Shown one piece after another: positions 43,993-52,663 of a stretch of 64,000 bases of DNA (positions are counted from its first letter, which is position 1; each line of letters begins with the position of its first letter). The notes below the pieces were generated by a model. It saw nothing but the letters and a program-made list of their open reading frames with translations, did no database searches and was not told where the DNA came from. The translations under genes and the position numbers were made by a program. The stretch is from Streptomyces sp. NBC_01198. Lineage in GTDB: Bacteria > Actinomycetota > Actinomycetes > Streptomycetales > Streptomycetaceae. The DNA lies in assembly GCF_036010485.1 (NCBI RefSeq), contig NZ_CP108568.1:7821001-7885000 (forward strand), read 5' to 3'.

Positions 43993-45183
43993 TTGCCCAG
44001 CGAGATGTTCCGGGTTCTGCCGTCGTTGCCCAGCAACCTGCAAGATCAACTGGACGAAGCCCAGATGGCGTTGCTCCTGGAGATCGCCACACCATACGCG
44101 CAAGGCGGTGCCTGGCCGGTCTGGCACTACGTCGTCGGGCAGATGGACAAGCGCGGCCTGGACGCCCAGGAGGTGATCGCGTCCCTTCCGCGGGTGGGTT
44201 CCTCCGGAACGCTGGGGCCGTCGTACGGATTCACCGCCGGGCACGACTGGCGGATGATCCGCGACAACGACAAGGTCGCGCTGACCGTCGCCGCCGCACT
44301 GCCGCTGGAAGGCCTGCGCGGCATGCTCGCCAACCCGTTCCTGCGCACCCTTGGCCACATGATCAAGCTGCAGCGCGAGGCCGTGCCGTCTCCCACCGAG
44401 GTCACCCAGACCTGGCTGGAATCGAAGGATCTGCTCCGCGCGATCCCCGGCATGGACCCGCGCTTCGTGGCCGTACTGCCCGAAATCTTGGGCATCGAGC
44501 CGGCGACCCGGGGCGGCAGCTCCAGCGGTCCGAACCCCGGTGACCCGTCCTGGCGCAAGGAGATCACGCGCGAGGTCCTGCGCTACGCCGACGCCCTGAA
44601 CCTGACCGCGTACGTGGCGAAGGTCGGTGAACTCACCGTCCAGCAGGTCGTCAACGCCCAGCGCGCCTATCCCGGCGCGGACCTCTCAGGCGCCTACGGG
44701 CAGCAGTTCGCACTGACGCCGGCAGTAGAGGAGCAGACGGCTGTTGAGCAGGCCGAGGAGCCCGAGCCGTACGTCGACATCCGCCACATCAAGGATTGGG
44801 AGCAGGCCGCGGCCGCGGCGAAGTGGGACGTTAGCAGGCTGTCGGCGCTCGCCAACGACTTGAACGCCTGCTACGCCCAGGAGCGGCCCCTTTCCTGCCT
44901 CATGCAGATCCGAGCGATCATGGACCATATCCCGCCGCTCTTCGGACACCACCTGTTTTCGCAGGTCGCCTCCCAGTTCCCGGGCATCCGGACGGACAAG
45001 GCGTACGTAAAGGCGCTGAGCGACAACCGACTGCTGGGCGACGACGTCCTGCACCGACACATCGGCGAGCAACTGCCGCGCATCACCATGCACGAGGTGC
45101 CTGCTCGTATTTTTCTCGACGCGCTGCTGCGCGGTGTCGTCACCGTGCTGCGCACAGCAGCCGAAGAGCAGGTCGAAGTCTGA
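43993..45183 (+). CDS. Hypothetical protein with C-terminal helical domain, possible defence gene
   Basis: This is a 396-residue protein from TTG 43993 (GAGGA 5 nt upstream; ATG 44005 is the alternative). Residues about 1-110 form an uncharacterised domain (LEIATPYAQGGAWPVWHYVV, DAQEVIASLPRVG). A low-complexity EQTAVEQAEEPEP linker splits the protein. The end reads LSALANDLNACYAQERPLSC, then LMQIRAIMDHIPPLFGHHLF, a helical pattern seen in several uncharacterised bacterial proteins. It is convergent with a SIR2-type gene. An antiphage role is suggested only by that setting. Confidence 0.5.
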   Translation: MPSEMFRVLPSLPSNLQDQLDEAQMALLLEIATPYAQGGAWPVWHYVVGQMDKRGLDAQEVIASLPRVGSSGTLGPSYGFTAGHDWRMIRDNDKVALTVAAALPLEGLRGMLANPFLRTLGHMIKLQREAVPSPTEVTQTWLESKDLLRAIPGMDPRFVAVLPEILGIEPATRGGSSSGPNPGDPSWRKEITREVLRYADALNLTAYVAKVGELTVQQVVNAQRAYPGADLSGAYGQQFALTPAVEEQTAVEQAEEPEPYVDIRHIKDWEQAAAAAKWDVSRLSALANDLNACYAQERPLSCLMQIRAIMDHIPPLFGHHLFSQVASQFPGIRTDKAYVKALSDNRLLGDDVLHRHIGEQLPRITMHEVPARIFLDALLRGVVTVLRTAAEEQVEV

Positions 45184-45201
45184 TCGAGCTGGTCGTACGG
45201 C

Positions 45202-45330
45202 TCAGGCAATGCCGCGGTCTACGGCGGGCGCGGTTCCCAGCGGCCGGTCGGGCCGGGTGAAGTCGCGGCCAGCGTGGCAGTCGCCGCGTTGCACGATGGG
45301 GACCGGGCCGATGTGTGAAATGCGCCCCGG
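45202..45330 (-). pseudogene. DUF6233 fragment with internal deletion
   Basis: The frame reads GPVPIVQRGDCHAGRDFTRP, then DRPLGTAPAVDRGIA and stops. Against the intact DUF6233 copy, the segment between FTRP and DRPL, holding the CxxC pair, is missing. The deletion joins two RP-coding repeats. Only the very end of the gene survives. Confidence 0.55.
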
Positions 45331-45368
45331 CTAATCGACCTTCCGGTTGCCGGGCGACGGGTCAGGGG

Positions 45369-47216
45369 TCATCCGTGTAGGTGTCTGGTCTGGGTCCTCC
45401 ACGTGGCGAGCTTGTCGAAGGCGGCGGTGGCGCGGTCCGGGTCGCCGCTGAAGGCACCTGCGGCGATGAGGGGCCAGGCGGGGGCGATCTCCGCGCGGAC
45501 GGCTGTGCTGGGGCCGTCGTTGTCCCAGCCCCACTCGCCGTCGCTGGCGAACTTGCCGTTCCAGGCGTCACCGAGGGGCTGGTCGAGGGCGATGAGCGAG
45601 GTGAGCAGTTCAAAGCGGCTGCAGGCGGCTTGGAAGGGGCGGTCGTCCGGGGCGATGGCACGCAGCGGTTCGCGTATTTCTCGGCGGAGCAACTCGGATT
45701 GCGGGTAGAGCCATTTTCCGCCGGGGTTGGGGCGGGAGATCTCGTGGATGCCGGGCTCGTCGAGAACCCGCCAGGGGTGGAGGCAGTAGGCGGAGTTGAG
45801 CGGCCGGTTCGCGTTCGAGGAGGAGGTGAAGACCGGCTCGGTCAGCAGCCGGTGCAGAAGTTGCTCACGATGGGCGAGGACGGCGGACACGCCGATGGCC
45901 CAGGTCGCCAGGAGCGCTGGGTAGTGCCGCAGTTTGTCCAGACCCTCGAAGTACGGTCCGTTGATGATGCCCTCGCGGACGAGCAGCAGTCGCTGGACGG
46001 AGTTGAGCCACCTGTCGTCGTGGAATCCGTCGTCGTGGAAGACGCCGATCGCCAGCAGGTGCAGCAGGGTGTCGGTGTCGGCGCGATAGCTGACCGCATT
46101 CGCGGCGAACTGGGCGGGGAATTCGGCGGGACTGGCGGTGGTGACGGGGTAGCGGTCTGAGGCGATGCGGCGCACGGTGTCGCTGGTGGTGCCGTCGATC
46201 AGGTCGTGGACCTCGATGCGGCGGACGGGGTCGGGCAGGGCGCGCTTGAGGCGGGCGACGGCGATGTCACGGGTGACGGGGGCGTCGGATGCGGAGTCCA
46301 GGGCGTCCAGCCGGGCGACGAGGCCGGGGAAGAGTTCGTCGGCGGTCAGGCCGGGGATGAGGGTGGCCTGGTGCTGGGCGGTGAGTCGGCGGGCGGCGTC
46401 GCCCATGGCGCCGTAGTGGGACCAGAACATCGGGTAGCGGCGCGAGCGGGTGCCCTCGACGGACTTCACCAGTGCGTGGTCCCAGTCGGCGGACCAGCCG
46501 CACACGATCAGCCCGTACTCGTCCAGCACCCGGTCGAGGAACTGCTGCTGGGCGTCGGGATAGGCGGACAGCTCATCCACGGTGTTGCGGGAGTCCAGGT
46601 CGAGGTAGTCACCGTGCAGCTTGATGACGGTGGCGCGGCTGTGAGCGAGCGGGGTCGCGCCTTCGTACCCGCCGGGCTGGTGGATGAACTGCGGGGAGAT
46701 CCCGATATCGGTCAGTGCCCGCTCGGTGAGGTTGTCGAAGTTCGTGGTGACGATGACCCGCACACTGCCCCGGGCCACCAGCTGCGCGATGGCCTTGTGC
46801 GCGGCCCCGGGCACCTTCAGCCCCTGCTCGCGGTCGTCGTCGTCCGCCTCGAAGTACCGGGCGAGCTGGGCCTGCCGGGCACTTGGGGCGGGAGCGAGCG
46901 CGCCCAGAAGGGAGGAGTAGCCGAGATCGCCGTCGCCGTGCTGCGCCCACCATGCCTCGGGATCGGAGGCGGCGTCCTCGCCGGCGGTGGGGGAGCCAGG
47001 GTCCTGCGCGGTGGCGGCGCGGCGGACGAGGTCGGTGACGATGCCCCAGCCGGTCTTGACGCCCGCTCCGGTGGAGATGCCGGAGCCGAGCAGCAGCGCG
47101 TAGACGCCGGGGCTGGCGTGCACGGCAGTGGCCATGGTGACCATCGGGTCGAATGACAGGCCCGTTCCGGCCCTGGGGCTCGCTGTGAACCCTGATGCGG
47201 AAGTGGCGGTGGTCAT
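45369..47216 (-). CDS. SIR2-family protein, putative NADase effector
   Basis: This is a 615-residue protein. The N-terminal SIR2 domain (about 15-290) has LLLGSGISTGAGVKTGWGIV (NAD-binding GSGIS), RVIVTTNFDNLTERAL (TTNFD) and TVIKLHGDYLD (LHG with the catalytic His). The remaining 320 residues are an uncharacterised, mostly helical domain. The layout is that of SIR2-type antiphage proteins, which deplete NAD+ on infection, rather than of protein deacetylases, which have a zinc site absent here. ATG 47216 has GGGGGGA upstream. It sits in a mobile region beside another uncharacterised gene, consistent with defence cargo. Its activity is inferred, not shown. Confidence 0.75.
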   Translation of the reverse strand: MTTATSASGFTASPRAGTGLSFDPMVTMATAVHASPGVYALLLGSGISTGAGVKTGWGIVTDLVRRAATAQDPGSPTAGEDAASDPEAWWAQHGDGDLGYSSLLGALAPAPSARQAQLARYFEADDDDREQGLKVPGAAHKAIAQLVARGSVRVIVTTNFDNLTERALTDIGISPQFIHQPGGYEGATPLAHSRATVIKLHGDYLDLDSRNTVDELSAYPDAQQQFLDRVLDEYGLIVCGWSADWDHALVKSVEGTRSRRYPMFWSHYGAMGDAARRLTAQHQATLIPGLTADELFPGLVARLDALDSASDAPVTRDIAVARLKRALPDPVRRIEVHDLIDGTTSDTVRRIASDRYPVTTASPAEFPAQFAANAVSYRADTDTLLHLLAIGVFHDDGFHDDRWLNSVQRLLLVREGIINGPYFEGLDKLRHYPALLATWAIGVSAVLAHREQLLHRLLTEPVFTSSSNANRPLNSAYCLHPWRVLDEPGIHEISRPNPGGKWLYPQSELLRREIREPLRAIAPDDRPFQAACSRFELLTSLIALDQPLGDAWNGKFASDGEWGWDNDGPSTAVRAEIAPAWPLIAAGAFSGDPDRATAAFDKLATWRTQTRHLHG

Positions 47217-47288
47217 GCTTGAGTCCCCCCTGAACCTACCGTTTGGCCGGCCCGAGCCGACCTGGAGATTCACCCTAGCATCATTATC

Positions 47289-47299
47289 GTCATCATGAC
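47289..47299. promoter_or_regulatory. AT-rich palindrome upstream of the SIR2 gene
   Basis: GTCATCATGAC (arms GTCAT and ATGAC) lies in an AT-rich patch (47275-47310) 73 bp before the start. It is a likely operator or promoter part for the SIR2 gene. Confidence 0.35.
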
Positions 47300-47381
47300 A
47301 TTAACTTGTACGTGATGCGAATCCGCAACGGATGACCGGTTTGCCCGGCCCGGTGAGACGGCGCCGCGTCATGATTGACGG

Positions 47382-47882
47382 CTACGCCGCTGCGATGCCC
47401 AGCGGCCGGTCCGGGCGGCAGACGGCGCAGGGTGCGGCGTCCGGGCGCGTCAGGACGGTGCGGGCCTGCTCGGTGCCGGCGGGCCGGGAGACGTCGCGCA
47501 CGGCGCGGCAGTCGCCGCGGTGCACGATCCGGGCCGGGCCGACGGTGGTCCCGAAGTAGACGGGTTCCTCGATCCGCCACCGCGCCGGGACGCCGTACCG
47601 CTCGGTGGGCACGCCGTCGTAGGACTGCCCCTCGATGGGCTGGCAGGCGCCGGCTGGCGCGCGGAAGTCGACCGCGGCCGGGACCGCCAGGAGCCGGCCC
47701 CGCTCGCTGCCCTGGCTGGGCAGGTGGATCTGCAGGTCGAACCACCACGACGTATCGGCCTCCTGGCGGCGGCCCTTCACCACGGCGAACAGCACCTGGT
47801 GGTCCGGGAGCTCCACCTTCACCAGCGGCCCGTCAGCCTGCGGCAGCGCCGCCTCCTGGTCCTGCTGCTGGTCCTCACCCAT
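47382..47882 (-). CDS. DUF6233 protein, intact copy
   Basis: This is a 166-residue protein from ATG 47882. The N-terminal part (VKVELPDHQVLFAVVKGRRQ, WWFDLQIHLP) is beta-rich. The C-terminal part is IVHRGDCRAVRDVSRPAGTE, then DAAPCAVCRPDRPLG. One His and three Cys (HxxDC...CxxC) could bind zinc. The family is streptomycete-specific and uncharacterised. Two damaged copies of the same C-terminus lie at 37.4 and 45.2 kb. It is divergent from the replication-relaxation gene. Confidence 0.65.
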   Translation of the reverse strand: MGEDQQQDQEAALPQADGPLVKVELPDHQVLFAVVKGRRQEADTSWWFDLQIHLPSQGSERGRLLAVPAAVDFRAPAGACQPIEGQSYDGVPTERYGVPARWRIEEPVYFGTTVGPARIVHRGDCRAVRDVSRPAGTEQARTVLTRPDAAPCAVCRPDRPLGIAAA

Positions 47883-48354
47883 GGAACGAATGCTAGTTCG
47901 ATTCCCTGGTGGAACGCGCGGCGGAGGAACTGTGGAACGCGGGCGCGCATCCGCTGCCGGGGGTGTTCCACGGAGGCCGCTGGTGCAGGTCGCGGGCTCG
48001 GAGCGCTGGAAAGCGGTGGACCGGACGGGCGGCTGCCCGGGGCGGATACCGGAATCGGTGGGGAACAGGGATAACACCGCTAATAGTCATGAACACCAAT
48101 GGAACGGTGGGGGAGGGTGGGGAACGGCGGATACCGCGCGCCCCCGGTTCGGTGGCCGCCCCCTGGCCCTGGCCCGCCGGACGTGGCGTTTCCCCTGGAC
48201 CGCTCCTGCTGCGGCCGTCGATCAGGCCGCGGACAAGGGGTGGTTTTCCACGATGGCGCCTGCCCAGGCGCACGCGGCATCGCTTTCTGCCGTGCGCACC
48301 GGGCCGCGCCCTCCATCCGGGGGGCGCGGAGCCGACCGGCAGGAGAAGACCACC
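47883..48354. other. 472-bp intergenic stretch, nothing recognised
   Basis: Divergent promoters for the DUF6233 gene and the replication-relaxation gene must lie here. No clear operator, RNA or coding frame is visible. The frame of the downstream gene stays open through most of it, but without a ribosome site before 48355. Confidence 0.4.
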
Positions 48355-49497
48355 GTGACGACCCACGCCCACCCGATCCCCGAGCCGCCCGAGCCGGCCC
48401 GTACCGGCGCAGCCCGCCTCTCCGCGACCCCGCGTGCGGTACCCGAACAGGGGCACACCCACGGGCCCGCTCACGGGCACTCGGCCGGACCCACAGCCGA
48501 CGCCGATCCGCAGGGCGTTGTGCCTGCTCGCAAGGGGGGTCCCCGCTTCGCACGGGGCGGCGACTCCTCTTGTGTCCCTGCTTCCACCGAATACGGGGTG
48601 GAGCACGGTCTGCGGATCCTGCAGCTGCTCGCCTGCACCCGGGTCGCCACGCCCCACCAGCTCCACGCCTGGCTGACCCCGACGGCCGCTGACACCAGCA
48701 CCGTCCGCAAGCACCTGCGCGCCCTGGCCAGGGATGGCCTGGCGGCCGCGAACACCGAGCGGCGGCCGCACGTGTGGTTCCTGACCGGTGCCGGCCTGAG
48801 TGAGGCGCGCCGCGCGGGGCTTGCCGAGCACCGCACCACGGCGGTGACCGGCGAGCACGTGGCCGCCTCCCCGGCCTACGCGCACGCCCTGGCCGTCACC
48901 GACACCGCCATCGCGTTCTCCCGCGACCCCCAGCCGAACACCGGGACCGGTGCGGCGGTGGGCGAGGTCGGCGACTGGGAGGTGGAAGTCGCCCACCCGC
49001 TCGGCTCCGGCGGGCTGCTGATCCCGGACGCCGTGCTGCACCTGCCCTACCAGGACCTGCCGCACCTCTTCGTCGAACTGGACCGCGCCACGATGTCGAT
49101 CGGCAGGCTGATCAACAAGGTCGCCGCCTACGACCGCTACCGCTACTTCACCCACCGGCCCGCCGGCCCGCGCACCCCCCGCCCTGCCGGGGCGGGACCT
49201 GCCGGGCTACCGGACTGGTTCGCCCGCTATCCCCGGGCCGGGGCGGAGCACAAGTTCCCGCCGCTGCTGATCGTCCTGGCCGACAAGAAGAAGGAGACGC
49301 TGGACAACCGGGCCGCCGACGTCCTCGCGGGCATCGCGGCCCTGCGCGGCATCCGCCGGCGCGAGTTCGCTGTCGGCGTCACCACGCTCCCCGAGCTCCA
49401 GGAGCATGGTCCCCTGCGCCCGGTCTGGCGCGGCGCCACCAGCGCCACCCCGCTGCGCCTGGCCGCGCTCATCAACCGGCGGGAGCACAACGGATGA
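48355..49497 (+). CDS. Replication-relaxation family protein
   Basis: This is a 380-residue protein from GTG 48355 (AGGAGAAG upstream). After a 75-residue disordered start it has a winged helix: EHGLRILQLLACTRVATPHQ, then TSTVRKHLRALARDGLAA. The core follows: WEVEVAHPLGSGGLLIPDAV, LFVELDRATMSIGRLINKVA and the C-terminal PPLLIVLADKKKETLDNRAA. This matches the replication-relaxation family found on actinomycete plasmids and integrative elements, which has an endonuclease-like core (D...ExD). It indicates plasmid or integrative-element ancestry of this segment. Confidence 0.75.
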   Translation: MTTHAHPIPEPPEPARTGAARLSATPRAVPEQGHTHGPAHGHSAGPTADADPQGVVPARKGGPRFARGGDSSCVPASTEYGVEHGLRILQLLACTRVATPHQLHAWLTPTAADTSTVRKHLRALARDGLAAANTERRPHVWFLTGAGLSEARRAGLAEHRTTAVTGEHVAASPAYAHALAVTDTAIAFSRDPQPNTGTGAAVGEVGDWEVEVAHPLGSGGLLIPDAVLHLPYQDLPHLFVELDRATMSIGRLINKVAAYDRYRYFTHRPAGPRTPRPAGAGPAGLPDWFARYPRAGAEHKFPPLLIVLADKKKETLDNRAADVLAGIAALRGIRRREFAVGVTTLPELQEHGPLRPVWRGATSATPLRLAALINRREHNG

Positions 49498-49736
49498 CCG
49501 CCGGCCCAGCCGGGCAGGCCGGTGAGGCGCGAGGGCCGCTTCCCTGAGCTGACCGACACCGTCCGGGAGGTCCACGTCTGCCCGGCCTGGCCGCCGGGTG
49601 GGGCGGTCCGGTGTGACGATCGGCCCGGCGTCGCCCGTCCCGGTCCGGCTGGCCGGTAGCCCTTGACCGCCGGCGCCGTGTCGCGGGACGGTCGGTGGCG
49701 CAACTATGCGCAGCCAACTCGACACAGGAGAGCGCC

Positions 49737-50015
49737 ATGAGGTTACGTTTCGTCGGGATCGACCCGAACACCGGCGGCGAGGGGTCGCCGACGGTGTGGG
49801 TGGAGCAGGAGAGCGCGGACCTGGTCCTACAGGGCGAGGAAGCCGACAGCTTCCTCCAGTCCCTGGTCGGCTCCACCGAATGGGTGGCCGGCCACGAGAC
49901 AGGAATCCCCGCGCACGAGCGGGTGATCCGGATCCCGGTCCGCATGGTGGCGATTCTGAGGGAGGCGTGCGATGCTGCGGAACGCGCAGCAGCTGGACAC
50001 CGCGACGTTCGCTGA
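49737..50015 (+). CDS. Small protein encoded before the DUF6879 gene
   Basis: The product has 92 residues: RLRFVGIDPNTGGEGSPTVW, then ADLVLQGEEADSFLQSLVGS and GIPAHERVIRIPVRMVAILR. ATG 49737 has ACAGGAGAG upstream. It overlaps the next gene by 44 bp. The gene pair plus the XRE-DUF5753 gene is a recurrent cassette in Streptomyces. The function is unknown. Confidence 0.65.
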   Translation: MRLRFVGIDPNTGGEGSPTVWVEQESADLVLQGEEADSFLQSLVGSTEWVAGHETGIPAHERVIRIPVRMVAILREACDAAERAAAGHRDVR

Positions 50016-50517
50016 GCTGCTCGCCGGCACCCATCGCACGGCGGTCCATCTGGAGATGCGCGACGTCTACGCCGTCGGTGACGAGGCCGACGACTACGCC
50101 GCGTTCCTGCGGACCGGCGTCCCGAACCTCGACCCGGGCCGCTCGTTCTGGCCGCAGTGGATGCCGCTCGTTCAGGGCGCGGTCGCCCGCGGCGTGGTGA
50201 TGCGCCGCGCGCGGATCGTATCCGAGCCGGTCACCGACTACATCCGCTACGAGCACGCCATCACCGTGCTCAACCTCCAGGCCGGCGAGGACGTGCGCTG
50301 GCTGCCCCGCCGCCGCGCGTCCGACATTCCGCTGCCCGGCAACGACTTCTGGCTCCTGGACGGCGAGCTCGTGCAGTTCCACCACTTCACCGGCACCGGC
50401 GACTGGGCACCGGACGGCAAGGAGCGCACCGACGCCCCGGGCGCCGTCGCGCTGTGCGCGGCCGCGTTCGAAGCGGTGTGGGAACGCGGTGTTCCCCACG
50501 AGAAGTTCGCCGTCTGA
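49972..50517 (+). CDS. DUF6879 family protein
   Basis: This is a 181-residue protein. DYAAFLRTGVPNLDPGRSFW, then RARIVSEPVTDYIRYEHAIT, and FWLLDGELVQFHHFTGTGDW are the conserved blocks of DUF6879. These proteins usually pair with an XRE-DUF5753 regulator, as here (22 bp downstream). They may act as its partner or target, in the way toxin-antitoxin-like regulatory pairs do, but the biochemical role is not known. The start ATG 49972 overlaps the upstream gene. Confidence 0.75.
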   Translation: MLRNAQQLDTATFAELLAGTHRTAVHLEMRDVYAVGDEADDYAAFLRTGVPNLDPGRSFWPQWMPLVQGAVARGVVMRRARIVSEPVTDYIRYEHAITVLNLQAGEDVRWLPRRRASDIPLPGNDFWLLDGELVQFHHFTGTGDWAPDGKERTDAPGAVALCAAAFEAVWERGVPHEKFAV

Positions 50518-50538
50518 CCCCGCCGGCCGCACGCGAAC

Positions 50539-51387
50539 ATGACCGCCTCTCCCTCTTCCAGCGCCCAGGGTGCCCGCGTGGCGCTCGCGGTTCGCTTGCA
50601 GCACCTGCGCAAGGACGCCGGCCTGACCGGGCGGGAGCTGTCCGCCCGGTGCGGCTGGCACCCGGCCAAGACCACCCGCCTGCAGAAAGGGGAGACCGCG
50701 CCCACCGACGCGGACATCCGCACCTGGTGCGCGGCCTGCAATGCTGACGACCAGGCGGACGATCTGATCGCCACCGCCCGCGCGGTCGACTCGATGTACC
50801 TGGAGTGGCGCCGCCTGCACGGCAACGGCATGCGCAAGGTCCAAGAGGGCTGGAACACCCTGCACGAGCGCACCCGGGTCTGCCGCGTCTACGTCTCCAA
50901 CGTGCCGCCAGGCTTCTTCCAGACCCCCGGCTTCGCCACCGCCCTCATGAACCAGATCACCGCGTTCCAGGGCACCCCGAACGACGTCGCCGAAGCGGTC
51001 GCCGCCCGGGTGGCCCGCTCCCGGTTCCTCTACGAGGGCGGACACCGCTACGTCGTGGTCATGGAGGAGTCCGTCCTGCGCTTCCGCACCGCCGACCCCG
51101 ACGCCATGCGCGGGCAACTGCGCCACCTCCTGGCCGTGATGCCGCTGGCGTCCGTCTCGCTGGGGATCATCCCGTTCACCGCGCAACGCACGGTGTGGCC
51201 GCTGGAGGCGTTCTACCTCCACGACGACGACGTGGCGGTGGTGGAGACGCTGACCGCCGAGATCAAGGTGACACAGCCGCGGGAACTGGCCGACTACGCC
51301 AAGGCGTTCGCCGGCCTGGCGGAGATGGCGGTGTACGGGGAGCCGGCCCGCGCGCTCATCCAGGCCGCGATCGACACCCTCGGGTGA
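50539..51387 (+). CDS. XRE-family regulator with DUF5753 domain
   Basis: This is a 282-residue protein. An XRE helix-turn-helix (about 15-70) reads LQHLRKDAGLTGRELSARCG, then WHPAKTTRLQKGETAPTDAD. The DUF5753 domain (about 100-280) reads TRVCRVYVSNVPPGFFQTPG, then VARSRFLYEGGHRYVVVMEE and LGIIPFTAQRTVWPLEAFYL. Hundreds of such proteins occur in each Streptomyces genome. They typically pair with a small partner such as the DUF6879 protein and control local genes. ATG 50539 follows the DUF6879 stop by 22 bp. Confidence 0.85.
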   Translation: MTASPSSSAQGARVALAVRLQHLRKDAGLTGRELSARCGWHPAKTTRLQKGETAPTDADIRTWCAACNADDQADDLIATARAVDSMYLEWRRLHGNGMRKVQEGWNTLHERTRVCRVYVSNVPPGFFQTPGFATALMNQITAFQGTPNDVAEAVAARVARSRFLYEGGHRYVVVMEESVLRFRTADPDAMRGQLRHLLAVMPLASVSLGIIPFTAQRTVWPLEAFYLHDDDVAVVETLTAEIKVTQPRELADYAKAFAGLAEMAVYGEPARALIQAAIDTLG

Positions 51388-51484
51388 ACCTCCGCAATTT
51401 CCCGCAACTTCGTTGAGAACCGTCCCGGACTCTGCGTAGCGTCAATGTCACTGACGGACCACCGGCCGGGAAGGGCGGGGTCGC

Positions 51485-51676
51485 ATGCGCACACCCGCGG
51501 ACACGGACACCTGCACCACCACCCAGGACGCGGAGGGCCGCGGTCCCCGGCCGCCGGCCTACGGAGTTCCCTCGCCGGACCTGCTCGCCCGCGCCGACCG
51601 CGGCTTCGCCCGCTTCCTCGAGCACGTCGACGACCAGGAAGACCAGGACGACCAGGACGGCGGCGGGCAGGGGTGA
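51485..51676 (+). CDS. Short acidic hypothetical protein
   Basis: The product has 63 residues, with LLARADRGFARFLEHVDDQE as the only ordered-looking part and an Asp/Gln/Gly-rich tail. ATG 51485 has AAGGGCGGGG upstream. The TGA overlaps the GTG of the next gene by 4 bp. It may be coupled to it. No family is recognised. Confidence 0.45.
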   Translation: MRTPADTDTCTTTQDAEGRGPRPPAYGVPSPDLLARADRGFARFLEHVDDQEDQDDQDGGGQG

Positions 51677-52113
51677 CCGCCGGCCACGTGAGTGAGACCG
51701 CCCCCGCCAGCCCGGCCGCCCCGCACAGCACGGCCACGATCCTGTACGACCCCGAGGGCCTGATCGAAGCGCAGCTCCCGATCGACCGCGCGCCGTACGA
51801 GTGCCTCGTCAAGGCCGTCCTGGCGTGGACCGGCCCGGACACGCTGCAGGAGCGCGACTACGAGCAGATCGCCCTCCAGCTGACCGCCTGCGCCCGCGCG
51901 GCCGCCGCCGACGTACGGCGCCGCGCCGACCAGCTGCCGGCCGACAGCGGCCGCCGGGCGCTCGCCGACGTCGTCCTGCGCGACGCCGAAGCCAGGCTGT
52001 CCGCGACGCTGGAGGGCACCGTGCGCTGTGTCCAGCACCGCGCCCGCCTGGTCCGCGCCCTCTACGAACGTCTGGACCGCCTGGAGGCCGCGCCCGCCGA
52101 CAGGGTCACCTGA
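51673..52113 (+). CDS. DUF6415-like helical protein
   Basis: This is a 146-residue, mostly helical protein: LPIDRAPYECLVKAVLAWTG, then QERDYEQIALQLTACARAAA, DVRRRADQLPADSGRRALAD and LEGTVRCVQHRARLVRALYE. This pattern fits the streptomycete DUF6415 family. GTG 51673 overlaps the preceding stop (GTGA). It closes a run of five plus-strand genes starting with the small gene at 49737. The role is not known. Confidence 0.55.
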   Translation: MTAGHVSETAPASPAAPHSTATILYDPEGLIEAQLPIDRAPYECLVKAVLAWTGPDTLQERDYEQIALQLTACARAAAADVRRRADQLPADSGRRALADVVLRDAEARLSATLEGTVRCVQHRARLVRALYERLDRLEAAPADRVT

Positions 52114-52176
52114 GCCGGCCGGGCGCCGCAGTGGGCCGACGCCCGCCGCGCAGACCGGCCAGCAGCTGGCGGCCCG

Positions 52177-52317
52177 GTGCCGTCGGAGTTTCCCGACCCC
52201 TGCCCGGTGCCGTTCGGCAACGGAGTAGGCAACGGACTGCGCAACGGGGTACGCAGCGGACTAGGCAACGGCCTGCGCACGCCGTTCTGTCAGAGCTGCT
52301 TCGAAATGGGCCTCTGA
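52177..52317 (+). CDS. Candidate 46-residue peptide with GNG(V/L) repeats
   Basis: GTG 52177 opens a short frame: VPSEFPDPCPVPFG, then five four-residue units (GVGN, GLRN, GVRS, GLGN, GLRT), and PFCQSCFEMGL to TGA 52317. The units come from 12-bp tandem repeats at about 52215-52275. Three Cys and a repeated Gly/Asn core are unusual. It might be a small secreted or modified peptide, or simple repeat DNA that happens to stay open. No ribosome site is clear. Confidence 0.22.
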   Translation: MPSEFPDPCPVPFGNGVGNGLRNGVRSGLGNGLRTPFCQSCFEMGL

Positions 52318-52663
52318 CCTGGGGTAGTGATGTCTCCGGTTCCGCTTCCGGGCGCTGACATCCCCTCTGTGCCCCTCTCCTTGTCCTCAGCCCTTGGTGA
52401 TGGAGGGTGGGATCAGGACTGCGGACAGGGCACCTCGGGGAAGCGGCATCGGTTCGCGTCTCGGCGGCCTGCCCCGCAGCCGCCGCCGTGGACCGTACGC
52501 CGCAAGCGCCGGGAGGTCGCGTCCGGTGTCTCGAATACGCCAGAGACCCACCGGCTACCGTCTGGCCACACCGAAGATTGGGCGTGTGCCATCGAACTTT
52601 GATCACGCGGGCCGGGGAGCGTCCTAAAGATGGCGCGGCAAGCCGATTTACGCTGTCCCAGGA
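52318..52663. other. 346-bp stretch, nothing recognised
   Basis: No frame with coding character, RNA fold or repeat stands out. It must contain the promoter of the TauE/SafE gene. Confidence 0.4.

Noticed and set aside
45381..47156. Plus-strand frames opposite the SIR2 gene
   Set aside because: Gly/Val-rich antisense translations typical of GC-rich codon bias; the minus-strand SIR2 motifs are decisive.
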